64,000 nt of DNA. Origin: Alphaproteobacteria bacterium. Lineage in GTDB: Bacteria > Pseudomonadota > Alphaproteobacteria > UBA8366 > Aestuariispiraceae. The position numbers and the translations under genes are program-made. Under the pieces are notes generated by a model. The model had not been told where the DNA came from, made no database searches, and saw only the letters and a list, made by a program, of their open reading frames with translations. Positions 7,420 through 15,787 of the stretch are shown piece by piece. Positions within the stretch are counted from its first letter, which is position 1, and each line of letters opens with the position of its first letter. Location: positions 124,001 through 188,000 of the forward strand of contig JASJDC010000005.1 in assembly GCA_030065235.1 (NCBI GenBank), in the 5' to 3' direction.

Positions 7420-9693
7420 TCAGCCCTTGTTGCGGGCGGCCCGCCATATCTTTTCCGGCGTCAGCGGCATTTCCAGCCCTTTCGGATCGACCAGCCCCAG
7501 CGCATCATAGACCGCGAGGACAAAGGGCGCGAGGCCGGTATTGGTTCCCAACTCGCCAACGCCCTTCACGCCGAGCGGATTGGCTTCAGTCGGTACGCTG
7601 ACGTCGCGCTGCGTGAAGAAAGGCAGGTCGTCGGCGCGCGGCAGGGCGTAATCCATCAAAGACCCGCTCAGCAACTGACCGCTATCCGGGTCATAGACCG
7701 TATGTTCCAGCCACGCCTGACCGATCCCTTGCGCGACCCCGCCATGGATCTGACCATCGGCGATCTTTGGATTCACCTTCACCCCTAGATCGTCGGCGCT
7801 GATATAGGCGGCGATCGTGACACGACCTGTCTCCGGGTCCAACCCAACCTCGCAGACATGCGCCGAATGCGGGATGGTCTGGTGTTGCCCCTCGAAGTCG
7901 GCGCCGCCGACACAGCCGGGCGTGTCATGCTGTTCCAGGTGATCCGCCAATTCCGGCAAGGTGATCTTACGGTCGGTGCCGATGACCGAGAAAGCGCCGT
8001 CGCCATAGTCGATATCGCCGGCGCTCGCCTCTAGAACCTCCGCCGCTTTCTGTTTGCCGTCCTCGATGAGCGCTTGGGTCGCGCGGTCGATCGTTGTTGC
8101 GGCGATCGGCAAAGAAGACGAGCCGCCGGTGCCGCCGCCCGTATGGATCAGGTCGGTGTCGCCCTCGATCACATCGATCCGGTCGATCGGGATTTGCAGG
8201 CGTGTGGCGGCGATCTGGGCCAAGGCGGTTTCATGGCCCTGGCCGCTGGCCTGAACCCCGGTTTTGATCGTGATCCGCCCTTCCGGGGTCAGCGCCATCC
8301 GGCTGCGCTCAGCCGGGAAGCCGCCGGTCGCATGCAGGCCGGGACAGACCGCAATCCCGCGTCTCAACCCTTTCGCCTCCGACGCCGCCCGGCGCGCGGA
8401 AAAGCCCGTCCAGTCCGCCGCCTCCAAGGCGGCGTCCAGCGCGCTTTCGAAATCGCCGCTGTCATAAATCAGCCCGTTGCCATGCCGGTGCGGCATCGCC
8501 GATTCCGGGATCAGGTTGCGGCGCTTGAAGGCGACCCGGTCGAGGCCGAGTTTCGGGCCGACTTCGCGCGCGGCCTTTTCCATCAAGCGCTCGACGAGAT
8601 AGATCGCCTCCGGCTTGCCGGCGCCGCGATAGGCGTCGGTTGGCGCGGTGTTCGTGTAAACGCCTTTCACGCTCAGGGTCATTGCGGGGACATGGTAATT
8701 GTGTCCCAGCACCTTAGCGAAGCCGGGTCCCGTTGTGCCCGGGCCGACGGCCGAGGCGTAAGCGCCCAACGCCCCGCGCGTCTCGGCTTCAAGCGCCAGG
8801 ATGCGCCCCTCCGGATCCAGCGCCAGGCGGGCCGCGCTGACATGGTCGCGGCCGTGGGCGTCGCTGAGATGCGACTCGCCGCGCGTCGAGACCCAGGCGA
8901 CCGGCTGGGCTGTCCGACGCGCGGCGTAGAGGGCGAGCGTCTGTTCCGGATAGGCCATCAGCTTTACCGCGAAACTGCCGCCAACATCCTCCGTCACGAT
9001 GTGAAGTTGCGACGGGTCGAGATCGAGTGTCGGCGCGATCCAATCCTGCAGGATATGCACGCCCTGCGACCCGGTGAGCAGCGTGTAGCGCTCCCGCGTT
9101 GTGTCGTAGCTCGCCAAGTAGGTCCGTGTTTCGATTGGATTGACGATCAGCCGGTTGTTGACGACGCCAGACACGGAAACAGTATAGGCCGCGTGTTCGA
9201 ACGCATGGGCCACCCGCTCCGGATCGCCGAACCGCAACTCAAAGGCGACATCCGTCGACAGGGCGGCGGAGACGCAATGCGGTTGATCCTGATAGTCGAT
9301 ATCGACCAGCTCGGCCGCGTCCAGCGCCTGGGCCAGCGTGTCGGCGATCACCGCGACCACCGGCTCGCCGGCGAAACGCACGCGATCGACCGCCAAGACA
9401 TGCCGGTCCGGCGCGTAGAAAGGCGTTCCGTCGAACGACGTTTGCGGGGTGTGGCACGGCATCGGTTTGACGCCGTCCGCCTTCAGATCGGGGCCCGTCA
9501 GTACCAGACGTACGCCGGGCGCCGATTGAGCGGCGTCAATATCGACCGAGACGATGTCGGCATGCGCGTACGGGCTGCGCACCAGCGCCATCGCCAACGC
9601 CTCGGACGGAATGCGGTCCTCGACGAAGCGGCCATGGCCGGTCAGCAACCTCGCGTCTTCGAGGCGGTGCGGCGAGGTTCCAACGACGGACAT
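7420..9693 (-). CDS. Xanthine dehydrogenase/CO dehydrogenase-family molybdopterin-binding (large) subunit
   Basis: A 757-residue molybdenum hydroxylase large subunit. It has an N-terminal Ald_Xan_dh_C domain (RLEDARLLTGHGRFVEDR) and molybdopterin-binding domains including GQGHETALAQIAA and the catalytic-glutamate region GVKGVGELGT near the C-terminus. The active-site loop reads AYRGAGKPE, resembling form II (AYRGAGR) and not the AYxCSFR loop of form I CO dehydrogenase, with Lys where Arg is usual. Such subunits normally work with a FAD subunit and a 2Fe-2S subunit. Neither is adjacent, so it is an orphan here. The hydroxylated substrate is unknown. Confidence 0.88.
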   Translation of the reverse strand: MSVVGTSPHRLEDARLLTGHGRFVEDRIPSEALAMALVRSPYAHADIVSVDIDAAQSAPGVRLVLTGPDLKADGVKPMPCHTPQTSFDGTPFYAPDRHVLAVDRVRFAGEPVVAVIADTLAQALDAAELVDIDYQDQPHCVSAALSTDVAFELRFGDPERVAHAFEHAAYTVSVSGVVNNRLIVNPIETRTYLASYDTTRERYTLLTGSQGVHILQDWIAPTLDLDPSQLHIVTEDVGGSFAVKLMAYPEQTLALYAARRTAQPVAWVSTRGESHLSDAHGRDHVSAARLALDPEGRILALEAETRGALGAYASAVGPGTTGPGFAKVLGHNYHVPAMTLSVKGVYTNTAPTDAYRGAGKPEAIYLVERLMEKAAREVGPKLGLDRVAFKRRNLIPESAMPHRHGNGLIYDSGDFESALDAALEAADWTGFSARRAASEAKGLRRGIAVCPGLHATGGFPAERSRMALTPEGRITIKTGVQASGQGHETALAQIAATRLQIPIDRIDVIEGDTDLIHTGGGTGGSSSLPIAATTIDRATQALIEDGKQKAAEVLEASAGDIDYGDGAFSVIGTDRKITLPELADHLEQHDTPGCVGGADFEGQHQTIPHSAHVCEVGLDPETGRVTIAAYISADDLGVKVNPKIADGQIHGGVAQGIGQAWLEHTVYDPDSGQLLSGSLMDYALPRADDLPFFTQRDVSVPTEANPLGVKGVGELGTNTGLAPFVLAVYDALGLVDPKGLEMPLTPEKIWRAARNKG

Positions 9694-9846
9694 GGCGACT
9701 CCTGGGCGACGGTCTTGTGGTGATGATGACGCGTATCGATCCAGCCTAGCAAGCCTCGCCCGTTGGCCAAAGCGCCCTTTGCGCGACGCGTCGCGTTTGG
9801 CTATCGACTACGGCCCTCGACGCCACCCTTCGGCTGGAGCCGCACC

Positions 9847-10392
9847 ATGGTTGAACTCTTACGCGACGCCCCGCGCACCCTCGAAACCGCCCGCTTGGTT
9901 GGACGCGCGCCAGGTATCGATGATGCGCCGCTGCTGGCCGGCATTCTAAGCGACCCGGAAGCCGGGCCCTGGCTGTCCCATGACGGCGCGCCGGCCTCCG
10001 CCGAAAAGGTCGCCGAGGTCTTGGGCCGCTTCTTGGCTCGTTGGCGCGAAGACGGGCTGGGGCCCTGGATGTTCTTCGATCGGCAAGGCCATGGCGCCGT
10101 GAGCGATTTTCGGGGCTATGGCGGCTTATGGCGCCGCGCCTTCGACGGCGTGGATGAAGTCGAACTGGTCTATGGCGCGCTCCCCGAGCATTGGGGCCAG
10201 GGGTTCGCCACGGAGATCGGGCAAGCGACGCTTTCCGTCGCCTTCGAGACGCTGCGCCTTCCGAGCGTGATCGCCATCATCCAGCCGCACAACGCCGCCT
10301 CGCGCGCGGTCGCCGCCAAGCTGGGCATGCGGTACGAGAAGGACATTGAAAATGTCGGGCTGCCGCACCGGTTGTATCGCATCGAAAGCTGA
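9847..10392 (+). CDS. GNAT-family N-acetyltransferase (RimJ/RimL-like)
   Basis: A 181-residue GNAT_3-type protein: LETARLVGRAPGIDDAPLL near the N-terminus, the acetyl-CoA loop region ALPEHWGQGFATEIGQA, and NAASRAVAAKLGMRYEKD near the C-terminus. The ATG at 9847 follows CTGGAG (9834-9839); the frame extends 84 nt upstream, but that part resembles no family N-terminus. Relatives acetylate ribosomal protein N-termini or small amines; the acceptor here is unknown. It is divergent from the molybdenum hydroxylase gene. Confidence 0.85.
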   Translation: MVELLRDAPRTLETARLVGRAPGIDDAPLLAGILSDPEAGPWLSHDGAPASAEKVAEVLGRFLARWREDGLGPWMFFDRQGHGAVSDFRGYGGLWRRAFDGVDEVELVYGALPEHWGQGFATEIGQATLSVAFETLRLPSVIAIIQPHNAASRAVAAKLGMRYEKDIENVGLPHRLYRIES

Positions 10393-10428
10393 GTGACGTC
10401 GGGTGCGGCGCGACCAACACTCTCATTC

Positions 10429-10457
10429 TTGACTTTGATTAACGAAACTGTTAAATA
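10429..10457 (+). promoter_or_regulatory. Promoter and dyad operator for the second ArsR gene
   Basis: TTGACT (10429-10434) and TAAATA (10452-10457) are separated by 17 bp, a good sigma70-type promoter. The perfect inverted repeat TTAAC-N6-GTTAA (10439-10454) runs from the spacer into the -10 box, where a bound repressor would block RNA polymerase. The start ATG (10464) is only 7 nt beyond the -10 box, so the transcript would begin at or next to the ATG and be leaderless. Autorepression by the adjacent ArsR protein is inferred. Confidence 0.6.
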
Positions 10458-10463
10458 GCTAGT

Positions 10464-10844
10464 ATGTTAAATAATAATTCAGATCGTCTCTCCGAGATTT
10501 TCGGCGCTTTGGCCGATCCGACGCGCCGGGCCATCCTGGTTCAACTGACCCAGGGACCGACAACCGTCGGGGCCTTGCAGACGCCGACGCCCATGTCCGC
10601 CCCGGCCCTGTCGCGGCATCTGAAAGTCTTGGAGAGGGCCGGTTTGATCAGCCGCGAGGTGGAGGCGCAGTGGCGCCGCTGCCGCTTGCAGGCGGCGGGC
10701 CTGCGCGACGCGGCCGAGTGGATCGCCGAGTATCGCTCGTTCTGGGACGACAAGTTCGACTCCCTGGACGCCTATCTGGAGGAGACCGGTAAAGACAGTC
10801 GCACAAACTCAACGCGAGGAGCGCCCGACAATGACACTGATTAA
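10464..10844 (+). CDS. ArsR-family regulator paired with an SRPBCC protein
   Basis: A 126-residue winged-helix protein with IFGALADPTRRAILVQL and the recognition segment APALSRHLKVLERAGLI. The C-terminal WDDKFDSLDAYLEE region is typical of the SdpR-like, metal-free ArsR subgroup that sits upstream of AHSA1/SRPBCC genes. No Shine-Dalgarno sequence is visible, consistent with a leaderless mRNA. Its 3' end overlaps the start of the SRPBCC gene by 14 nt, so the two are translationally coupled. Confidence 0.88.
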   Translation: MLNNNSDRLSEIFGALADPTRRAILVQLTQGPTTVGALQTPTPMSAPALSRHLKVLERAGLISREVEAQWRRCRLQAAGLRDAAEWIAEYRSFWDDKFDSLDAYLEETGKDSRTNSTRGAPDNDTD

Positions 10845-11298
10845 CCCTGTTCAAGAGTTCGACTTGGTCCTCTCCATCGACCGCACCTTCAAATGCTCTC
10901 GCGCGCGGCTATGGCGCGCCTGGACCAACGCGGCGGAAATCGCCCAATGGTTCGGCCCGGAAGGTTGCACCGCCCCAGGCGCTGTCGCCGATGTTCGGGT
11001 CGGCGGGCGCTATTCCTTCCCGATCATTGGCCAGGACGGTTCGCTGAACACCGTGGTCGGCGAATACACGCATGTCGAAGAACCCGCCCATCTGGCCTTC
11101 ACCTGGTCCTGGATTCGGGAGGACGGACGGCCGGGCTAGCTGATGACCATCACGGTTGATTTCGAGGATTTGGGCGATGAAACCCGGATGCGGATGACGC
11201 AGACAAATTTCGCCGATGCAGAGGCGCGCGATCTGCATAATCAGGGTTGGAGCAGTTCGATGATCTCGCTCGAACGCCACCTGGATCCCATCGCCTAG
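10831..11298 (+). pseudogene. SRPBCC/AHSA1-domain protein interrupted by an in-frame TAG
   Basis: The frame reads a typical AHSA1/START-like protein (VLSIDRTFKCSRARLWRAWT, then EIAQWFGPEG, then VGGRYSFPI). It hits TAG at 11137-11139 after 102 residues. The very next codons in the same frame continue the fold (LMTITVDFEDLGDETRM, ending NQGWSSSMISLERHLD) to a second TAG at 11296-11298. The whole frame is 155 codons plus stops, a normal family length. A single GAG-to-TAG change would explain it. Reinitiation at the ATG at 11143, suppression, or a sequencing error are alternatives. Confidence 0.75.
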
Positions 11299-11384
11299 AG
11301 CCGAACGAGGCAAAGGCGCATTTGCAAGCGCCGCCGCCGCCGCTAGGCTGCCTGAAACGAGACGGTCAGGGAGCAGGCGGCGGC

Positions 11385-12689
11385 ATGGTTTTGGGGTCCT
11401 ATTTCTCGCACAAAGAGGGCGGCGACACCGCCTTCACGGTCGAGGCGCCGAAAATCAAATTCGGCTCCGGCGCGCTGTCGGAGGTCGGCGAGGACGCCCG
11501 CGCCTTGGGCGTGACCCGGATGGCGCTGTTCGTCGATCCGGCGATCGCGACGCTGAAACCGACCGAGCAGGTGATCGGCGCCTTGGTTGAGGCCGGGGTC
11601 GATCACGGTCTGTATACCGACATTTCGATCGAACCGACCGACGCGTCATTCAAGGCGGCGGCGCAATTCGTGCAGGAGGGCGGGTTCGACGGCGTCATCT
11701 CCCTCGGCGGCGGTTCGACCATGGACACGGCGAAGGCCGCCAATCTCTACGCCAGCCATCCCGACGATTTCCTCGCCTATGTCAACGCGCCGATCGGCGC
11801 CGCCAAGCCGGTCCCAGGCCCACTGATGCCGCATATCGCCTGCCCGACGACCTTTGGCACGGCGTCGGAATGCACCGGCATCGCGATTTTCGACTTTGTC
11901 GAGATGCAGGCCAAGACTGGGATCGCGCACGCCCGCTTGCGCCCGGCGCTGGGGGTCCTCGACCCGACGGTGCTGGAGACGCTGCCGCCGATGGTCGTCG
12001 CCGCGAATGGATTCGATGTCTTCTCGCACGCGTTCGAATCGCTGACCGCGCGGCCCTTCAGCCATCGCGATAAGCCGCTCGGCCCTGCCATGCGCCCGCT
12101 TAGCCAGGGCGCCAATCCCTATAGCGACATCGCTTGTCAGGAGGCGATCCGCCTGATCGGCGGCAATCTGGTGCAGGGCGTCGTCGACCCGACGCCGGAG
12201 ACGCGCGAGGCGCTGATGTTCGCCGGCATGCTGGCCGGCATCGGCTTCGGCAACGCCGGCTGCCACATTCCGCATGGCATGTCTTACGCGGTCGCCGGGC
12301 TGGTCCATGATTATCAGGCCGAAGGCTGGCCCGCGCACCATCCGCTGGTGCCGCATGGGATCTCGGTGATCGTCAACGCGCCGTCGGTGTTCCGTTTCAC
12401 CGGCCCGACCTGCCCGGAGCGGCATCTGATGGGCGCGCAGGCGATGGGCGCCGAGACTGATGGGGTGGCGCCGGAGGAAGCAGGCGCGCTGCTGGCCGAC
12501 CGGATCATCGAGATGATGAGAGCGACCGGCGTTCCCAATGGGCTCAGCGGCATCGGCTATTCCGAGGATGATCTGGACCGGCTGGTCGCCAAGGCCGGGC
12601 CGCAACAGCGCTTGCTCGTGAACGCGCCTTGTCCCGTCTCCGAAGACGATCTGCGCGGCCTGTTCCAGGACGCCATGCGCTATTGGTAA
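11385..12689 (+). CDS. Iron-containing alcohol dehydrogenase, hydroxyacid-oxoacid transhydrogenase type (ADHFE1-like)
   Basis: A 434-residue Fe-ADH. The NAD-binding GGGSTMDTAK is at about residue 110. Metal ligands fall in DVFSHAFESLTARPF and in GNAGCHIPHGMSY plus HHPLVPHG. The PLSQGANPYSDI and GIGFGNAGCHIPHGMSY blocks and the LVPHGISVIVNAP stretch match the hydroxyacid-oxoacid transhydrogenase branch better than maleylacetate reductase or butanol dehydrogenase. That enzyme couples oxidation of 4-hydroxybutyrate to reduction of 2-oxoglutarate without free NAD. Start ATG 11385 is chosen because the upstream extension overlaps the SRPBCC gene in another frame. Confidence 0.85.
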   Translation: MVLGSYFSHKEGGDTAFTVEAPKIKFGSGALSEVGEDARALGVTRMALFVDPAIATLKPTEQVIGALVEAGVDHGLYTDISIEPTDASFKAAAQFVQEGGFDGVISLGGGSTMDTAKAANLYASHPDDFLAYVNAPIGAAKPVPGPLMPHIACPTTFGTASECTGIAIFDFVEMQAKTGIAHARLRPALGVLDPTVLETLPPMVVAANGFDVFSHAFESLTARPFSHRDKPLGPAMRPLSQGANPYSDIACQEAIRLIGGNLVQGVVDPTPETREALMFAGMLAGIGFGNAGCHIPHGMSYAVAGLVHDYQAEGWPAHHPLVPHGISVIVNAPSVFRFTGPTCPERHLMGAQAMGAETDGVAPEEAGALLADRIIEMMRATGVPNGLSGIGYSEDDLDRLVAKAGPQQRLLVNAPCPVSEDDLRGLFQDAMRYW

Positions 12690-12748
12690 GGAGGACAGGG
12701 GCGTATTGCCGGTTGACGGCTCAACGCGGCCATCCCCATATCGCTGGC

Positions 12749-13252
12749 ATGATTACGACCGACCCAAATTCCGATTCCGCGCTCGATTTCGACGACGCCG
12801 CGCTCGCGCTCTACACCGAGCGGCTGATGGAATTGAACAAGGCGGCGGCGACGCCCCGCCGGCTGGCGCAGCCGGACGGCTCGGCGCGGCGCCGTAGCCG
12901 TCTCTGCGGCAGCACGGTCACGGTCGATATCGCGCTGACGCCGGAAGGCGAACGCGTCGCCGAGATCGGCTTCGCGGTTCAGGCCTGTTCGCTGGGGACG
13001 GCGGCGATTGCGATCCTGGCGCAAAACGGCGTGGGCGCCGATCTCGACGCGCTGACAAAGATGCGGGATGGGGTGAAGGACTATCTGGCCGGCGCGTCGC
13101 CGCTTGCTGACTTGCCGGACTGGAACGATATCGCGACCCTGGCGCCCGCACGTGACGTCAAACCCCGCCACCGCGCCGTGGAAATCCCGTTCGAAGCGGC
13201 GGTTGAGGCGATGGAGCGCGCCCTGGCGGCGCGCAAGCGCTCACGCACCTAG
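12749..13252 (+). CDS. NifU/IscU-like iron-sulfur scaffold-type protein
   Basis: A 167-residue protein with an IscU-like fold signature: LCGSTVTVDIAL with Cys53, then VQACSLGTAA with Cys80 (C-x26-C). IscU uses three Cys plus Asp/His; here the usual GD after the first Cys is GS, and the His-Cys near the end is replaced by RHR in KPRHRAVEIPFEA. The PFEA end is typical of an alphaproteobacterial NifU-like subfamily of unknown role. It may bind a cluster weakly or not at all. It lies downstream of the transhydrogenase gene on the same strand with a 59-nt gap. Confidence 0.75.
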   Translation: MITTDPNSDSALDFDDAALALYTERLMELNKAAATPRRLAQPDGSARRRSRLCGSTVTVDIALTPEGERVAEIGFAVQACSLGTAAIAILAQNGVGADLDALTKMRDGVKDYLAGASPLADLPDWNDIATLAPARDVKPRHRAVEIPFEAAVEAMERALAARKRSRT

Positions 13253-13339
13253 CGCCAACTCCCCGGCTGGCGGCCGATTGTGATTTCCCAAGACACGGGC
13301 CTTTCCCTACACTGACAAAAAAGTGAATGGGAGGATGTC

Positions 13340-14638
13340 ATGGCTGAAACTCTGATCAAAAACGCGTCGGTTTGGGACGGCCTGTCGGACAGCGCCTATG
13401 CGGCCGATGTCGTGGTCGCGGGCGCCCGCATCAAATCGATCGCGCGGGACGGCGCGCCGGCGGCTGCTAGCGCCGCCGTCGCTGACGCCACGGTGATCGA
13501 TGGCGCCGGCATGACGCTGATGCCGGGCATGGTCGAGGGCCATTGCCATCCCAGCTTCACCGGCGTCGCTGAACCGCCGGAGCTTGGCCGCATCTGCCCC
13601 GAAGAGCATATGCTGCTGACGGCGCAGAACCTGAAATTGCTGCTCAGCCATGGTTTCACGTCTATCTTCGAAGCCGCCTCCGCCAAGCCGATGTTGGGCG
13701 TCACCGCGCGCAACGCGATCGCGCAGGGCCTGATCGCCGGTCCGCGCATGTTGGCCTGCAGCCCGGAAATCACCACGACGGCTGGTCTAGGCGACGAACG
13801 CCAGCGCCATCTGCATCAAGAGAGTTTCGGCCTTGTCGCCGATGGCGCAGACGAGATGCGCCGGGTGGCGCGGGAATGCGTGCGTGACGGGGTGGATACG
13901 CTGAAGATCAACATCTCCGGCGACGAATTCGTCAGCCATGCGCGCGCCGAAATCACCCCCACCGAAGACGAAGAAGTCGCCGCGCTGGTCAAGGTCGCCC
14001 GGACCTTCGGCAAAAATGTCGCCTGTCACGCACGCTCCAGCCAGAGCGTCAAAATGGCGGTCCGGCACGGGATCGAATGCATCTATCACTGCGACTTTGC
14101 GGACGAGGAAGCGTTGGACCTGCTGGAGAGCGTTAAGGATCGGGTGTTTGTCGGTCCGGCCTTCGGTCTTGTGCATAATTGCACGAAAGAGGGCGAGCCC
14201 GCCGGGATCACCCCGGACGTCGCCGAGTCGCTCGGGCTCTACCGCAAATTCGACGCCTGTGTCGCGACCTATCAGGAAATCCGCAAGCGCGGCGTGCCGG
14301 TCGTGGTCGGCGGCGACTATGGGTTCGCCGTCACGCCGATGGGCCAGAACGCCCGCGATATCGAGCATTTCGTGCGCTATTTCGGATTTTCCCCGGTCGA
14401 GGCGCTACGCTGCGCCACCTCGGTCGGCGCCCGGCTGATGGGGATGGAAGACGAGATCGGCCAGGTGAAGGAAGGCTATCTGGCGGACCTTCTGCTGGTG
14501 AAAGGCGATGTGACAAAGGATGTGTCGCTGGTCCAGAGCCAGGACAATCTGGCGATGATCATGAAGGATGGCGTCATCTGGAAGGGACCCGACAGCGGCG
14601 CCGGCCGCCTGGACGAAGGGCTGATCGCCGCCGAGTGA
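13340..14638 (+). CDS. Amidohydrolase (imidazolonepropionase/prolidase-like)
   Basis: A 432-residue metal-dependent hydrolase of the amidohydrolase superfamily. It has HxH in MVEGHCHPS at about residue 70, a candidate carboxylated or ligand Lys in DTLKINISGD, His in ACHARSS and in YHCDFADEE, and the catalytic Asp in VVGGDYGF. The N- and C-terminal beta-sandwich strands (LIKNASVWDG, GYLADLLLVKGD) fit the family. Close relatives are annotated as Xaa-Pro dipeptidases or aryldialkylphosphatase-like enzymes; the substrate is not deducible. GGGAGG precedes the ATG. Confidence 0.85.
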   Translation: MAETLIKNASVWDGLSDSAYAADVVVAGARIKSIARDGAPAAASAAVADATVIDGAGMTLMPGMVEGHCHPSFTGVAEPPELGRICPEEHMLLTAQNLKLLLSHGFTSIFEAASAKPMLGVTARNAIAQGLIAGPRMLACSPEITTTAGLGDERQRHLHQESFGLVADGADEMRRVARECVRDGVDTLKINISGDEFVSHARAEITPTEDEEVAALVKVARTFGKNVACHARSSQSVKMAVRHGIECIYHCDFADEEALDLLESVKDRVFVGPAFGLVHNCTKEGEPAGITPDVAESLGLYRKFDACVATYQEIRKRGVPVVVGGDYGFAVTPMGQNARDIEHFVRYFGFSPVEALRCATSVGARLMGMEDEIGQVKEGYLADLLLVKGDVTKDVSLVQSQDNLAMIMKDGVIWKGPDSGAGRLDEGLIAAE

Positions 14639-14702
14639 TCGGCGGTTGGCTGGAGAGCAAAGGGAGCGCCGGAAACGGATCAGGCTCAGGGGCGCGGCGA
14701 CT

Positions 14703-14776
14703 TGGAGCGGGTGAAGGGAATCGAACCCTCGTATGCAGCTTGGGAAGCTGCCGTTCTACCATTGAACTACACCCGC
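14703..14776 (-). tRNA. tRNA-Gly (anticodon CCC), CCA encoded
   Basis: Read on the minus strand, a full cloverleaf is present: acceptor GCGGGTG pairs with CACCCGC, the D-arm contains GTTCAATGGTAGAAC, and the anticodon stem-loop GCAGC-TTCCCAA-GCTGC gives anticodon CCC. The T-arm contains GGTTCGATTCC. The discriminator base is U and the 3' CCA is encoded (14703-14705). Its 5' end is partly duplicated 1.2 kb away. Confidence 0.95.
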
Positions 14777-14779
14777 GCC
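14752..14779 (-). repeat. 28-bp direct repeat copy 1 (inside and just 5' of tRNA-Gly)
   Basis: It covers the 5' acceptor, D-arm and 3 bp of leader of the tRNA. It matches 15994-16021 at 25 of 28 positions in the same orientation. It forms one boundary of the AT-rich sulfotransferase segment and is therefore a candidate attachment-site scar. Confidence 0.7.
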
Positions 14780-14842
14780 AGCTATGGCCTTGGTATCCTT
14801 AACGCCATACTATTCGAAAACAACCCCTTTGGGCCATCGCGG

Positions 14843-15787
14843 TCACGTTACCATCCCGCGCAAGAGTTCTAACTCTTGTTTCTGCGATTCAAGCCTCGCT
14901 TCGAGGTCGTCAACATAACGGAGCAAAACAGAGTATTCGTTCAGTTTTTGCAGTAGGGCATCATCGACATTCGAAAACGTCGTATTGGCGACATTTGCGG
15001 AATGGTTCTCCCATGCTTTCCGAACGTTCTGAGAGATGCCCATGATCTCCGCGAATTTGTCATCGAATTTCCGTTCCGCCCTATTGTACAGAAGCATATC
15101 CATTTCAAACTTCTCATGTATCGCTTCGCGCGTACGATAGGAGACGAATTCCGCTTTGCGATTGTTGCTCGCATTCTTGACCTGTACGGGCTCAAGAGGC
15201 AGTTCGAAGATGAAGCTTGAAATGAAGTTGAACGGCTCAAGCTTATCAACCGTTCCGATTAGGAATAGCCTATCTATAATCTGTTCAACCGCTTCTTGGT
15301 TGATATCGGCATTGGATTCTACAGCAATACTTAATTGTTTACATAGGAACTGGCACTGCGGATTTGGTTCCGTTTCATCCAACAAATCTTCGAGTGAAAA
15401 CTCTCCTCTTACAGCCTGATCTTGTCTGTACTGGGCCTCCGTCCTCCCACTCAAATCGTCTTCGATAGGTCGAAACTTGATGTGGTTGTACTGGGATATG
15501 AGATACTCTGTAGGATCGCGGACGAGCGTAACCAACTTGAAATCATTGCTCAAAAGGCACGGAATCGCCAGGTCTGCGTCGTGGCCTAAGGCAATCTTGA
15601 CATCTCCCGCCGCCTCTTGAGGGTTTGAAGCAGCTTTCGCCAGAAAGGAGTTCATCAACTGCTTGGGCTTGTCCAACCCAATATACGTGTGCAGAACCTT
15701 GTCCGGGCCCATCAATCGCACATAGTGATGGAGGAGGGCCGTCCCGGCGGATTTGGGGATATGAACAAATAGCGGCTTTGGAGTCAT
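14843..15787 (-). CDS. Sulfotransferase-family protein with C-terminal coiled coil
   Basis: A 314-residue protein. The N-terminal 5'-phosphosulfate-binding loop is FVHIPKSAGTALLHHY (residues 7-22) and the 3'-phosphate-binding region is LVTLVRDPTEYLISQYNH at about residue 90. This pattern fits PAPS-dependent sulfotransferases acting on carbohydrates or related acceptors. The last about 45 residues are heptad-like and coiled-coil forming (LLRYVDDLEARLESQKQELELL). Base and codon usage is much more AT-rich than all neighbours, and no sulfation genes are nearby. It sits between tRNA-Gly and a degenerate copy of that tRNA's 5' end, so it is probably acquired. The acceptor is unknown. Confidence 0.78.
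   Translation of the reverse strand: MTPKPLFVHIPKSAGTALLHHYVRLMGPDKVLHTYIGLDKPKQLMNSFLAKAASNPQEAAGDVKIALGHDADLAIPCLLSNDFKLVTLVRDPTEYLISQYNHIKFRPIEDDLSGRTEAQYRQDQAVRGEFSLEDLLDETEPNPQCQFLCKQLSIAVESNADINQEAVEQIIDRLFLIGTVDKLEPFNFISSFIFELPLEPVQVKNASNNRKAEFVSYRTREAIHEKFEMDMLLYNRAERKFDDKFAEIMGISQNVRKAWENHSANVANTTFSNVDDALLQKLNEYSVLLRYVDDLEARLESQKQELELLRGMVT

Noticed and set aside
8074-9723. Long plus-strand frame antisense to the molybdenum hydroxylase
   Set aside because: Antisense shadow of a high-GC gene; the translation is low-complexity (Arg, Gly, Gln, Asp rich) and without domain motifs.
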